Numbered from the stretch's first letter, positions 35,798 to 45,007 are shown. The stretch is 64,000 nucleotides of DNA from Lachnospiraceae bacterium (GCA_910576335.1 CAJTIU010000019.1:34665-98664), one strand, 5' to 3'. Translations and numbers: made by a program. Notes: generated by a model not told the origin, from the sequence alone.

Positions 35798-37078
35798 ATG
35801 AAAAAGGCGGCTTTACATAATCTTGGGTGCAAGGTGAATGCGTATGAGACGGAGGCAATGCAGGAGCTCTTAGAACAGAACGGGTATCAGATTGTCCCCT
35901 TCGGAGAGCGTGCGGATGTCTATGTGATCAATACGTGTACAGTGACCAACATGGCAGACAGGAAATCCAGGCAGATGCTCCACCGGGCAAGAAGGCAGAA
36001 TCCAGACGCTGTGATCGTAGCGGCGGGCTGCTATGTCCAGGCAAAGGGGGACAAGGCTGACCCGGATATTGATATTATACTCGGAAATAACCGGAAGAAG
36101 GACCTGGTCAGGATTCTAAAGGAATATGGGCAGGAAAAACAGAGGAAGATTGAACTGCTTGATATGGGGAAACAGAGGGAATATGAGGAGCTTGGGCTTA
36201 CCCGTACGGCGGAGCATACGAGAGCCTATCTGAAAGTACAGGACGGCTGTAATCAGTTCTGCTCCTATTGTATCATTCCCTATATGAGGGGGAGAGTACG
36301 GAGCAGGAAAAAGGAGGATGTTCTCAGTGAGGTGCGCACGCTTGCGTCCGGAGGCTATAAAGAAGTTGTGCTTACCGGGATCCATCTGAGCTCTTACGGC
36401 ATGGATACAGGGGAGGATCTGCTCTCCCTGATCCGCGGGGTACATAAGGAAGAGGGAATCAGCCGGATCCGTCTCGGTTCGCTGGAGCCCAGGATTATTA
36501 CGGAAGAATTTGTGCAGGGGATTGCCGGTCTTTCCAAAGTGTGTCCTCATTTTCACCTGTCTTTGCAGAGCGGGTGCGATGAGACTCTGCAGAGGATGAA
36601 CCGGCGCTATACATCTGGGGAGTATATGGAAAAGTGTATGCTTTTGCGGGAGTATTTTAAACGTGCGGCGCTGACAACGGATGTTATCGTGGGATTCCCC
36701 GGGGAGACGGAGGAGGAATTTGCGCGTTCCAGAGCATTTATTGATGAGGTAAACTTTTATGAGACCCATATCTTTAAATATTCGGCGAGGGAAGGGACAA
36801 AGGCAGCAGTTCTTCCAGGGCAGGTTCCGGAGGCTGTGAAGTCAGCAAGGAGCAGTGAGCTTATCAAATCAAGCAGGAAAAAGCAGGCGGAATACGAAAG
36901 TGAGCTGATTGGAACCGTGCAGGAGGTGCTTATGGAGGAGCGCGTCGAAAGGGAAGACGGCATCTATCAAGTGGGGCATACACGGGAATATGTAAAAATT
37001 GGACAGAAAACGGAGGAAAATCTGGAAAATCAGCTCGTAAATGTAGAAATTAAAAATCCTTTTCAAATAATTCATTGA
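35798..37078 (+). CDS. mtaB: tRNA t6A37 methylthiotransferase
   Basis: 426 residues. A MiaB-like radical SAM enzyme that adds a methylthio group to t6A in tRNA. Motifs: three N-terminal cluster cysteines (NLGCKVN, NTCTVTN, AGCYVQ) at about 10-80, the radical SAM CNQFCSYC near 149-156 and a C-terminal TRAM-like region. NLGCKVNAYE marks the MtaB branch rather than MiaB. ATG 35798 has AGGGGG seven bases upstream; ATG 35792 in frame is too close to it. Confidence 0.93.
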   Translation: MKKAALHNLGCKVNAYETEAMQELLEQNGYQIVPFGERADVYVINTCTVTNMADRKSRQMLHRARRQNPDAVIVAAGCYVQAKGDKADPDIDIILGNNRKKDLVRILKEYGQEKQRKIELLDMGKQREYEELGLTRTAEHTRAYLKVQDGCNQFCSYCIIPYMRGRVRSRKKEDVLSEVRTLASGGYKEVVLTGIHLSSYGMDTGEDLLSLIRGVHKEEGISRIRLGSLEPRIITEEFVQGIAGLSKVCPHFHLSLQSGCDETLQRMNRRYTSGEYMEKCMLLREYFKRAALTTDVIVGFPGETEEEFARSRAFIDEVNFYETHIFKYSAREGTKAAVLPGQVPEAVKSARSSELIKSSRKKQAEYESELIGTVQEVLMEERVEREDGIYQVGHTREYVKIGQKTEENLENQLVNVEIKNPFQIIH

Positions 37079-37103
37079 ATTTTTAGAAGCAATAAGGTAG
37101 AAT
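37075..37103 (+). promoter_or_regulatory. Sigma-A-type promoter of ireB operon
   Basis: TTGAAT, a 17-base spacer and TAGAAT, placed 34 bases before the ireB start. The -35 box overlaps the end of mtaB. Confidence 0.75.
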
Positions 37104-37137
37104 AGTCTATAGAAGTATTTTTGGAGGACGTGAGTAC

Positions 37138-37413
37138 ATGAAAGAGTTAAGCAATACTTTAAGCAACACCCAGTTTTTTCAAGTAGAAAGCGCTCCGCAA
37201 ATTCAGGCAAAAGATATTCTTGAGATTGTATACAAGGCACTGAGTGAAAAAGGCTATAATCCGGTGAATCAGGTTGTAGGGTATATTATGTCAGGTGATC
37301 CCACGTATATTACAAGCTATAACGGGGCCAGGAGCCTGATTATGAAGATGGAGCGGGATGAATTAGTGGAAGAGATGCTTAAGACGTATATCAGGCATAA
37401 TGGCTGGGTATAA
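37138..37413 (+). CDS. ireB: IreB family regulatory protein (UPF0297)
   Basis: 91 residues, the right length for the UPF0297 family (IreB in enterococci, ReoM in Listeria), a small target of the PASTA Ser/Thr kinase that controls peptidoglycan synthesis. The conserved NPVNQVVGYIMSGDPTYIT stretch is at residues 40-60. The N-terminal NTQFF includes a threonine that is the usual phospho-site. The gene is immediately upstream of ruvX, the usual order in Firmicutes. Confidence 0.93.
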   Translation: MKELSNTLSNTQFFQVESAPQIQAKDILEIVYKALSEKGYNPVNQVVGYIMSGDPTYITSYNGARSLIMKMERDELVEEMLKTYIRHNGWV

Positions 37414-37416
37414 TAT

Positions 37417-37845
37417 ATGAGAATTATGGGGTTGGATTATGGTTCGAAGACCGTAGGAATAGCAGTGAGCGATCCGCTTGGGATTACAGCCCAGGGGGTA
37501 GAGACGATATGCCGTAAGGAGGAGAACAAGCTTCGCAGAACGTGTGCCCGCATTGAGGAACTGGTGCAGGAATACGGTGTGGAGGAGCTTATTCTCGGAC
37601 TTCCGAAGCATATGAACGGAGAGATTGGGGAACGGGCGGAGTATGCAATCAGATTTGCAGAGATGTTAAAAAGGAGGACGGGTCTCCCCGTGAAGCTGTG
37701 GGACGAACGGCTCTCAAGTGTTTCGGCTGAGAGAGTTTTAATTGAGAATAAGGTGAGAAGGGAGAACCGCAAAAAGTATATGGATAAGCTTGCGGCAGTT
37801 TTTATATTACAGTCATATCTTGATTCACTGCAGGTTCATTTATAG
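37417..37845 (+). CDS. ruvX: Holliday junction resolvase-like protein RuvX (YqgF)
   Basis: 142 residues with the RNase H-like fold: an N-terminal [16 protein letters not shown] (acidic residue of the active site) and late [11 protein letters not shown] near 99 and [10 protein letters not shown] near 125. The family works in pre-16S rRNA processing and possibly recombination. It starts three bases after ireB and precedes a DUF1292 gene. Confidence 0.95.
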   Translation: MRIMGLDYGSKTVGIAVSDPLGITAQGVETICRKEENKLRRTCARIEELVQEYGVEELILGLPKHMNGEIGERAEYAIRFAEMLKRRTGLPVKLWDERLSSVSAERVLIENKVRRENRKKYMDKLAAVFILQSYLDSLQVHL

Positions 37846-37866
37846 AGGAATGTGGGCGGTAAGTTT

Positions 37867-38127
37867 ATGGAGAAGATAACATTTACGTCTGAAGAAATGC
37901 AGGAAAAAGAAGAATTTTATGTACTTGAACAGACAAAGATCAAGGGGATATCTTATATTCTTGTGACGGATTCTAAGGAAGACGATGCGGAGTGCATGAT
38001 TTTAAGGGACATGTCTTCGGAGGAAGAAGGGGAAGGCATCTATGAGGTCGTGGAGGATGATGAGGAACTGGCGGCGATCGCGAAGGTGTTTGAAGAACTT
38101 TTAGAGGATGTGGAGATTGAAAGGTAA
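37867..38127 (+). CDS. DUF1292 family protein
   Basis: 86 residues, rich in acidic residues, with FYVLEQTKIKGISYILV and a long DD/EE run (EVVEDDEELAAIAKVFEELL). This matches the DUF1292 (YrzB-like) family often found with ireB and ruvX. ATG 37867 is used because the family starts with ME-KITF; the GTG at 37852 gives a nonsense extension. Function is not known. Confidence 0.85.
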   Translation: MEKITFTSEEMQEKEEFYVLEQTKIKGISYILVTDSKEDDAECMILRDMSSEEEGEGIYEVVEDDEELAAIAKVFEELLEDVEIER

Positions 38128-38132
38128 GCAAT

Positions 38133-38618
38133 ATGTCAGTCAGTCAGGAAGAATTTAAGGAATTATTAAAGAAAAAGGGGCTTAAGGTAACGAATCAGCG
38201 GCTGCTTGTGCTGGAGGTGCTGGCAGATCACCGTGACAGACACATGACCGCAGAGGATATCTATGAGCTTGTGAAGGAGGATTATCCGGAGATAGGACTG
38301 GCTACGATTTATCGGACAGTGCAGCTGTTGCTGGAAATGCAGTTGGTGGATCGCATTAATCTGGATGACGGATGTGTGCGGTATGAGATCGGACAGGATA
38401 CGGATGGCGACATGTGTGGAAAGCATCACCATCATCATCTGATCTGCAATACCTGTGGGAAGGTTCTGCCCTTTAAGGACGATCTTTTGGAGGAGTTGGA
38501 ACGTCATATTGAGAAAGAGACAGGATTCCATGTGGTAAACCATGAATTAAAATTCTATGGACAGTGCCAGGAGTGCCGGGAAAAGGAAAATAAGAACGGA
38601 AAACACACGGAGGTGTAA
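38133..38618 (+). CDS. Fur family metal-responsive regulator
   Basis: 161 residues. The N-terminal winged helix has KGLKVTNQRLLVLEVL and PEIGLATIYRTVQLLLEM (recognition helix region, residues about 50-68). The C-terminal metal region has the His-rich GKHHHHHLICNTCGK and CQEC, with paired cysteines for a structural zinc. Whether it responds to iron, zinc or peroxide is not clear. It lies between the DUF1292 gene and rnjA, overlapping their common transcript. Confidence 0.9.
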   Translation: MSVSQEEFKELLKKKGLKVTNQRLLVLEVLADHRDRHMTAEDIYELVKEDYPEIGLATIYRTVQLLLEMQLVDRINLDDGCVRYEIGQDTDGDMCGKHHHHHLICNTCGKVLPFKDDLLEELERHIEKETGFHVVNHELKFYGQCQECREKENKNGKHTEV

Positions 38619-38620
38619 AT

Positions 38621-40288
38621 TTGAAAAAAGAGAATAATGGAAGTATGAGAATCATTCCGCTCGGAGGACTTGAGAAGATCGGAATGAATATTACTGCCTT
38701 CGAATATGAAGACAGTATTATTGTTGTGGACTGCGGTCTGGCATTCCCAGAGGACGATATGCTGGGAATTGATCTTGTGATACCGGATGTGACGTATCTG
38801 AAGGATAATATTCAGAAAGTGAAAGGATTCGTCATCACCCATGGCCATGAGGATCACATCGGGGCGCTGTGCTATACGCTTAGAGAGATGAATCTGCCTA
38901 TCTATGCGACAAAGCTCACCATGGGAATCATTGAGAGGAAGCTGGGAGAGCATAATCTTTTGAGAAGTACAAGAAGAAAGGTAGTGAAGCATGGACAGTC
39001 CATTAACCTTGGACAGTTCAGAATCGAATTTATCAAGACGAATCACAGTATCCAGGATGCAGCGGCGCTTGCCATCTATTCGCCGGCAGGTATTGTCGTG
39101 CATACGGGAGACTTTAAAGTAGATTATACCCCGGTATTCGGGGATGCGATTGACCTGCAGCGTTTTGCAGAGATTGGGAAAAAGGGCGTACTGGCGCTTA
39201 TGTCTGACAGTACGAATGCAGAGCGCGCCGGATTTACCCAGTCAGAGCGCACGGTAGGCATCACTTTTGACCATATATTTGCGGAGCACTATAATACGAG
39301 GATTATCATAGCGACCTTTGCCTCGAATGTGGACCGGGTGCAGCAGATCATCAATTCCGCATGTAAATATGACCGCAAGGTAGTTGTAGAAGGACGCAGC
39401 ATGGTGAACATCATCCAGGTTGCCCAGGAGCTGGGGTATCTGGATGTACCGGAAAATACACTGGTAGAGATCGACCAGCTTAAGCATTATCCTCCGGAAA
39501 AGACGGTACTCATCACAACCGGAAGCCAGGGAGAATCCATGGCGGCACTGTCCCGCATGGCGGCGGATGTACACAAAAAAGTAACGATCATGCCGGGAGA
39601 CACTGTAATCTTCAGCTCGAATCCGATTCCCGGCAACGAAAAGTCCGTGTCCAAAGTCATCAACGAGTTGTCAGCAAAGGGGGCAAATGTAATCTTTTCT
39701 GATGCCCATGTATCTGGACATGCCTGCCAGGAAGAACTAAAGCTGATCTATTCATTAGTAAAGCCAAGGTATGCCATTCCCATCCACGGGGAGTACCGCC
39801 ACAGAAAAGCCAACGCCGGAATCGCAAAAGCACTTGGAATTCCAAAAGAGAATATCTTCATGCTTCAGTCCGGAGATGTACTGGAAGTAAGCAGCCAGTC
39901 GGCAAAGGTGGTAGAACGAGTGCATACCGGAGAGATCCTCGTAGACGGACTGGGAGTAGGCGATGTAGGCAACATCGTCCTCCGGGACAGACAGCATCTG
40001 GCAGAAGACGGAATCATGATTGTAGTGCTGACACTGGAAAGAGGCAGCAACCAGCTTCTCGCCGGACCAGATATCGTATCCCGCGGCTTCGTCTACGTAA
40101 GAGAATCCGAAGGACTCATGGAAGAAGCAAGACGTGTCCTGACCGATGCAGTAGAAGACTGCCTCGGACACCAGCGCAATGCAGACTGGAGTAAGATCAA
40201 GCTCGTAATCAGAGATACCATGAACGAATTTATCTGGAAAAAGACAAAGAGAAGGCCGATGATACTGCCTATTATTATGGACGTATAA
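38621..40288 (+). CDS. rnjA: Ribonuclease J
   Basis: 555 residues. A metallo-beta-lactamase ribonuclease with GGLEKIGMN, then the metal motif HGHEDHIGA near 75-83, HTGDFK near 162, and a beta-CASP region with SGHA near 366. RNase J combines 5'-exonuclease and endonuclease activity for RNA decay. The start is TTG at 38621 with GGAGGTG six bases upstream; the ATG at 38645 is less supported. A perfect inverted repeat at 40291 follows its stop. Confidence 0.95.
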   Translation: MKKENNGSMRIIPLGGLEKIGMNITAFEYEDSIIVVDCGLAFPEDDMLGIDLVIPDVTYLKDNIQKVKGFVITHGHEDHIGALCYTLREMNLPIYATKLTMGIIERKLGEHNLLRSTRRKVVKHGQSINLGQFRIEFIKTNHSIQDAAALAIYSPAGIVVHTGDFKVDYTPVFGDAIDLQRFAEIGKKGVLALMSDSTNAERAGFTQSERTVGITFDHIFAEHYNTRIIIATFASNVDRVQQIINSACKYDRKVVVEGRSMVNIIQVAQELGYLDVPENTLVEIDQLKHYPPEKTVLITTGSQGESMAALSRMAADVHKKVTIMPGDTVIFSSNPIPGNEKSVSKVINELSAKGANVIFSDAHVSGHACQEELKLIYSLVKPRYAIPIHGEYRHRKANAGIAKALGIPKENIFMLQSGDVLEVSSQSAKVVERVHTGEILVDGLGVGDVGNIVLRDRQHLAEDGIMIVVLTLERGSNQLLAGPDIVSRGFVYVRESEGLMEEARRVLTDAVEDCLGHQRNADWSKIKLVIRDTMNEFIWKKTKRRPMILPIIMDV

Positions 40289-40290
40289 AA

Positions 40291-40371
40291 TTGGGGACGG
40301 GGTAAAATTAAAAATGCCCCGTCCCAAATTCAAGTGGGGACGGGGCATTTTTAATTTTACCCCGTCCCCAA
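40291..40371. repeat. Perfect 35-bp inverted repeat with GGGGACGGGG ends
   Basis: Two 35-base arms match exactly around an 11-base loop. The outer ends read TTGGGGACGGGG and the inner ends GGGACGGGGCATTTTTAA. Such GGGGACG palindromes are reminiscent of REP-like elements moved by Y1/RAYT transposases. It lies 3 bases after rnjA and may also act as its terminator. Confidence 0.75.
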
Positions 40372-40393
40372 CTGCAGAAAGGGGTGTCCCGGA

Positions 40394-41059
40394 TTGGATA
40401 ATAATGAAAGAATTGTGTCATATATCCGGTCTTTGGAAAAGCCGGAGAAGGGCATTATTGAAGAAATTGAGCGGGAGGCGCTTGATACATATGTGCCGAT
40501 TATCCGTAAGGAGACCCAGAGCTTCTTAAAGGTTCTCCTGACGATTAAGAAGCCGGTTCGGGTTCTGGAGATTGGAACTGCTATTGGATTTTCTGCGATT
40601 CTGATGTGCGAATATCTGCCGGCGGAGGCGCAGATTACAACGATAGAGAATTATGAAAAGAGGATTCCTATTGCCCGTGAAAATTTCAGGCGGGCAGGAA
40701 GGGAAGGACAGATTACATTAATCGAAGGGGATGCGCTGGAGGTGATGAAGACTCTTGGCGGATCCTATGACTTGATTTTTCTGGATGCGGCTAAGGGGCA
40801 GTATATCCGGTATCTTCCGGAGGTGGTCAGACTCCTTGACAGGGAGGGCGTGCTTCTGGCGGATAATGTGCTTAAGGGCGGAGAGGTGATTGAGTCACGT
40901 TTTGCTGTGGAACGGCGCAACCGTACGATTCACGGCCGGATGCGGGAGTTTCTCTATGAACTGAAGCATCATGAGGAGCTTCAGACATCAATTCTCCCTT
41001 TGGGGGACGGTGTGGCTCTCAGTGTACGTTGTCAGAGGAATGATCATGAAACAGGATAG
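40394..41059 (+). CDS. trmR: tRNA 5-hydroxyuridine methyltransferase (TrmR-like)
   Basis: 221 residues, a class I SAM O-methyltransferase: VLEIGTAIGFSAILM near 56-70 and LIFLDAAKGQYIRYLPE near 130. It matches B. subtilis YrrM/TrmR, which methylates 5-hydroxyuridine at tRNA position 34 to 5-methoxyuridine. The following U32-family gene is the expected partner (B. subtilis has trmR next to its trhP genes). The start is TTG at 40394 with GAAAGGGG upstream. Function by homology and context. Confidence 0.85.
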   Translation: MDNNERIVSYIRSLEKPEKGIIEEIEREALDTYVPIIRKETQSFLKVLLTIKKPVRVLEIGTAIGFSAILMCEYLPAEAQITTIENYEKRIPIARENFRRAGREGQITLIEGDALEVMKTLGGSYDLIFLDAAKGQYIRYLPEVVRLLDREGVLLADNVLKGGEVIESRFAVERRNRTIHGRMREFLYELKHHEELQTSILPLGDGVALSVRCQRNDHETG

Positions 41060-41113
41060 GGGATCCATCAGGAATAGCAGGACCATAATGAAGAGAAAGG
41101 ATTTTCTGTTGAT

Positions 41114-42361
41114 ATGTTTAGGAAGAATATGGAAAAGAGACGTCCGGAGCTGTTGATTCCGGCAAGCAGCCTGGAGGTTTTAAGGACAGCAGTGATCTTT
41201 GGCGCAGACGCAGTGTATATCGGGGGCGGAGCGTTCGGGCTCAGGGCAAAGGCGAAGAATTTTTCCCCGGAGGATATGAGGGCAGGAATTGAATTTGCCC
41301 ATTCCCGCGGAGTCCGGGTTCATGTGACAGTCAATATACTGGCGCATAACGCTGACCTTCCAGGTGTGGAAGCGTATTTAAGGGAGCTTAAGGAAATGGC
41401 TCCGGATGCCCTGATTATTGCGGATCCGGCGGTCTTTCAGCTTGCAGGACGGATTTGCCCGGAGATTGACCGCCATATCAGTACCCAGGCAAATAATACG
41501 AATTACGGCACATACCGTTTTTGGTGGGAGCTGGGGGCAAAGCGGGTTGTTTCTGCCAGGGAGCTGTCTCTTAAAGAGATCAGGGAGATCAGGGAGCACA
41601 TCCCGGAGGAAATGGAGATTGAGAGCTTTATTCACGGAGCGATGTGCATCTCTTATTCGGGAAGATGTCTTCTGAGTAATTATTTTACGGGAAGGGATGC
41701 CAACCAGGGGGCATGTACTCATCCCTGCCGCTGGAAGTATTCTGTGGTGGAGGAGACAAGACCGGGAGAATATATGCCGGTTTATGAAAATGAGAGAGGC
41801 ACATATATTTTTAATTCCAGGGATTTGTGTATGATTGAGCACATTCCGGAGATGATAGATGCCGGGATTGACAGCTTTAAGATAGAGGGGCGCATGAAGA
41901 CGGCTCTCTATGTGGCAACCGTGGCAAGGACTTACCGCAGGGCCATTGACGATTATCTGGAGTCTCCAGAGCTGTATCAGAAAAATATGCCCTGGTATCT
42001 TGACCAGATTTCAAATTGTACCTACAGGCAGTTTACCACAGGCTTTTACTTCGGAAAGCCTGGTGAAGAGGCGCAGATCTATGACAATAATACGTATGTG
42101 AAGGAATATACGTATCTGGGAATTGTCGGGGGAGAAAGAGACGGAATGTGCCGCATTGAACAGAGAAATAAGTTTTCAGTTGGGGAAGAGATTGAGATTA
42201 TGAAGCCGGACGGACGGAATGTCAGGGTACGTGTAGACCGGATTCAGGACGAAGAGGGAAATGCCGTGGAAAGCGCCCCCCATCCAAAGCAGGTGCTCTA
42301 CATCGGACTGGAAGGCGGGAAAGCGGAAACATATGATATCTTAAGAAGAGAAGAAAACTAG
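41114..42361 (+). CDS. U32 peptidase-family protein, TrhP-like
   Basis: 415 residues. Family features: ELLIPASSLEVLRTAV start, AMCISYSGRCLLSNY with GACTHPCRW (four conserved cysteines for an iron-sulfur site near 180-206), and SFKIEGRMKT near 256. TrhP proteins of this family help make 5-hydroxyuridine at tRNA position 34 using prephenate. With trmR upstream, this forms a two-step tRNA wobble modification set. ATG 41129 is a possible alternative start. Confidence 0.85.
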   Translation: MFRKNMEKRRPELLIPASSLEVLRTAVIFGADAVYIGGGAFGLRAKAKNFSPEDMRAGIEFAHSRGVRVHVTVNILAHNADLPGVEAYLRELKEMAPDALIIADPAVFQLAGRICPEIDRHISTQANNTNYGTYRFWWELGAKRVVSARELSLKEIREIREHIPEEMEIESFIHGAMCISYSGRCLLSNYFTGRDANQGACTHPCRWKYSVVEETRPGEYMPVYENERGTYIFNSRDLCMIEHIPEMIDAGIDSFKIEGRMKTALYVATVARTYRRAIDDYLESPELYQKNMPWYLDQISNCTYRQFTTGFYFGKPGEEAQIYDNNTYVKEYTYLGIVGGERDGMCRIEQRNKFSVGEEIEIMKPDGRNVRVRVDRIQDEEGNAVESAPHPKQVLYIGLEGGKAETYDILRREEN

Positions 42362-42391
42362 TATAGCCTTGCATAATTAACGGCCTGGATC

Positions 42392-43009
42392 TCAGAAATA
42401 TTCCCGCAGCTTTTCAATGGCACTTTTTTCAATTCTTGAAACGTAAGAGCGAGAGATACCAAGAAGAGCTGCTATCTCTCGCTGTGTGTATTCTTCTTCA
42501 TTATATAGTCCGTAACGCATCTTGAGGACCATTCGTTCCCTTGGAGTCAGCTCTGCTTCCACCTTACTGTAAAGCATCTGTATGTCATCGCTTAGTTCTA
42601 CCTTTCTGTGTGCGTCATCTTCCTCTGTTTCAATAATATCAAAGAGCTGGATCTCATTGCCCTCGCGGTCTGTGCCGATGGGTTCGTAGAGAGATACCTC
42701 CCGTGAGGTCTTTTTTCTGGCCCTCAGATGCATGAGAACTTCATTTTCAATACATCTTGCGGCATAGGTCCCGAGCCTTACACTTTTGTTCGGATCAAAG
42801 GTGACCACAGCCTTAATCAGGCCAATTGTTCCGATGGAGAGGAGATCCTCTGTATCGTCGCAGACTGTCTGGTATTTTTTGACGATATGAGCAACGAGGC
42901 GCAGATTACGTTCGATAAGAATGTGTTTTGCTTCGAGATCACCCTCCGTATATTTCTGCATATAATATCGTTCTTCCGCTGCTGTGAGGGGTTGGGGAAA
43001 TGATTTCAA
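42392..43009 (-). CDS. sigK: RNA polymerase sporulation sigma factor K
   Basis: About 205 residues on the minus strand. It has all sigma regions in order: FPQPLTAAEERYY (region 1.2/2.1), DTEDLLSIGTIGLIKAV (2.3-2.4 near 60), CIENEVLMHLRARKK (2.4 near 90) and region 4 with TQREIAALLGISRSYVSRIEK. The match to SigK (KTSREVSLYEPIGTDREGNEI) is strong. It controls late mother-cell sporulation genes. TTG at 43009 is preferred: AGAGGTG lies six bases before it and it gives a family-like MKSFPQPL start; GTG 43018 is the alternative. No element interrupts the gene. Confidence 0.9.
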   Translation of the reverse strand: MKSFPQPLTAAEERYYMQKYTEGDLEAKHILIERNLRLVAHIVKKYQTVCDDTEDLLSIGTIGLIKAVVTFDPNKSVRLGTYAARCIENEVLMHLRARKKTSREVSLYEPIGTDREGNEIQLFDIIETEEDDAHRKVELSDDIQMLYSKVEAELTPRERMVLKMRYGLYNEEEYTQREIAALLGISRSYVSRIEKSAIEKLREYF

Positions 43010-43246
43010 GAAAAGCACCTCTTGACATATTTGATATAATCTATGATGAAAATGTGATGTTTGTGCTTTTCCAAAAGAAAATTTGTGCAAAAATACATGT
43101 TGCCTATCATTCGGCAAAGTGTTATACTAAGTCCAATCTGTCAGATAATGATTCTATTTTATTTCTAACCGTTTCTTTTAGATTCACGCAGCTTCATGCA
43201 TGAGATCAGAGATTTGGTTAATTTAATGGTAATTAGTGCGGGTTAT
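43010..43246. other. sigK upstream region
   Basis: Non-coding A/T-rich spacer between the sigK start and the MITE-like element. A sporulation promoter for sigK should lie here on the minus strand; a CATAGATT is present but I found no matching -35, so it is not called. Confidence 0.4.
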
Positions 43247-43414
43247 ACTAGAGCGTGTTTGAAAATTGCTTTCTGCAAGATGTCGTCCCAGTTTGCATCA
43301 GATTTTATGCCGGATTTAGGAGGTGTAGCGGGCTACATTGACTAAATTCAGCATAAAATCTGATGCAAAGTGGGGCGGCAGATTGTGGGAATGAATTTTC
43401 AAACACGCTCTAGT
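43247..43414. mobile_element. MITE-like hairpin element
   Basis: 168 bases with perfect 21-bp terminal inverted repeats (43247-43267 and 43394-43414) and an inner perfect 19-bp pair, TTTGCATCAGATTTTATGC (43292-43310) and its complement (43351-43369). No open reading frame. A solo end is seen near 22986. No clear target-site duplication is visible. It may depend on a transposase elsewhere. Confidence 0.8.
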
Positions 43415-43462
43415 CAGCAGGTCTGCGCAGTTACAGTTTGTATTCAGAAAAGGGGTGTATAA

Positions 43463-45001
43463 ATGGCATTCAGTTATGTGTCATCCGCGGCTCTCCTGGG
43501 GCTTCATGTGGAGCTGGTCAGGGTAGAAGCGGATGTAAGCAACGGCCTGCCCATGTTTCATATGGTAGGCTATCTTTCGTCAGAGGTAAAAGAGGCATCG
43601 GAGCGGGTACGAACAGCGATCCATAATTCGGAGTTGTCCTTTCCGCCGAAGAAGACAGTGATTAATCTGTCGCCTGCGACCGTGAAAAAGAAGGGTCCCT
43701 CCTTTGACCTGCCTATTGCATTGTCCGTGCTTCTTTCCGTAGGGGTCATCCCGCCGGACTGTCTGAGAAAGACGCTGGTAATCGGGGAGCTCAGCCTGGA
43801 CGGGAGAGTACGCAAGGTAAAAGGGGTGCTTCCGGTTGTACTGGAGGCGAAAAAAGCAGGCTTTTGCACCTGCATTCTGCCAGAGGAGAATGCGGCGGAG
43901 GGCGCTTTGGTGGAGGATATACAGATTATCGGTACGGAAAGCCTTAAGGAGATCTGCCTTCATCTTAAGGGAAAACAGGTTATTGACGCATGTTCCCATG
44001 AGAGGAAAGCAGGCCAAAGGAAGCCGGATGGGAACAGCCTGGCGGATTTTAGTGATATAAAGGGGCAGGAGACGGTAAAGCGTGCGGCGGAGGTGGCAGT
44101 GGCAGGAGGGCACAACCTGCTTCTTATGGGGCCTCCCGGCAGCGGAAAATCCATGATAGCGGGAAGAATTCCCACCATCCTTCCCTCTCCCACAAGGGAA
44201 GAGTGCATTGAGATTACGAAGATCTATAGTGTTCTGGGCATGGTGGATGAGGAACAGCCGCTCATCCGCACAAGACCTTTCAGAAATGTCCATCATGCGG
44301 CGACAAAGGCGGCGCTGATCGGAGGAGGGGCTGTGCCGTCTCCGGGAGAGATCAGCCTGGCACACGGAGGAGTGCTGTTTCTGGATGAGCTGGCAGAATT
44401 TCAGAAGCCGGTGCTTGAGGTTTTAAGACAGCCCCTTGAGGAACATAAAATCAGGATTTCCAGAAGTCACGGAAGCTATGTGTTTCCGGCAGACTTTATT
44501 CTTGTAGCTGCATTAAATCCATGTCCCTGCGGAAACTATCCTAATATGGAGAAATGTACCTGCAGCGAGAGCCAGATCAGACATTATCTGGGAAGGATCA
44601 GCCAGCCCTTCCTGGACCGGATGGATATCTGTGTAGAAGTGCCGGGGGTGCGGTATGAGGAGCTGAGCAGGAAGGAGGCGCCCGAGGGTTCAGAGGACAT
44701 CCGCAGGCGGGTGTGCCGGGCAAGAGAGATTCAGAGACACAGATACCAGGAGATGGATATTTCTGTAAATGCCATGCTTGGAATGAAGAAAATAGAGGAA
44801 TACTGCCGCCTTGACCAGGAAGGAGAGGCTCTGATGAAGCAGGCCTTTGCTGTACTGGGACTGACGGCACGTACATATCATAAAATACTGAAGGTGGCGA
44901 GGACAATTGCAGATCTGGATGAGAGTGAGAGGGTGCTGCCCTGTCATCTGGGAGAAGCAGTAGGCTATCGCACCATTGACAAGAAATACTGGGGGAGGTG
45001 A
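43463..45001 (+). CDS. YifB/ComM family AAA+ ATPase (Mg chelatase-like)
   Basis: 512 residues. The N-terminal region (ALLGLHVELVRVEADVSNGLPMFHMVG) is the family's own domain; then the Walker A GPPGSGKSMIAGR near 225, Walker B VLFLDELAEF near 305, and the C-terminal segment CNPCPCGNY. ComM, its proteobacterial relative, is a branch-migration helicase for natural transformation. It is next to dprA, in agreement with DNA uptake or recombination. A pyrimidine-rich element lies upstream. Confidence 0.9.
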   Translation: MAFSYVSSAALLGLHVELVRVEADVSNGLPMFHMVGYLSSEVKEASERVRTAIHNSELSFPPKKTVINLSPATVKKKGPSFDLPIALSVLLSVGVIPPDCLRKTLVIGELSLDGRVRKVKGVLPVVLEAKKAGFCTCILPEENAAEGALVEDIQIIGTESLKEICLHLKGKQVIDACSHERKAGQRKPDGNSLADFSDIKGQETVKRAAEVAVAGGHNLLLMGPPGSGKSMIAGRIPTILPSPTREECIEITKIYSVLGMVDEEQPLIRTRPFRNVHHAATKAALIGGGAVPSPGEISLAHGGVLFLDELAEFQKPVLEVLRQPLEEHKIRISRSHGSYVFPADFILVAALNPCPCGNYPNMEKCTCSESQIRHYLGRISQPFLDRMDICVEVPGVRYEELSRKEAPEGSEDIRRRVCRAREIQRHRYQEMDISVNAMLGMKKIEEYCRLDQEGEALMKQAFAVLGLTARTYHKILKVARTIADLDESERVLPCHLGEAVGYRTIDKKYWGR

Positions 45002-45007
45002 ACATGC

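Noticed and set aside
42392..43117. Longer sigK frame to 43117
   Set aside because: The extra N-terminus is not like SigK and the TTG at 43009 has the good ribosome site.
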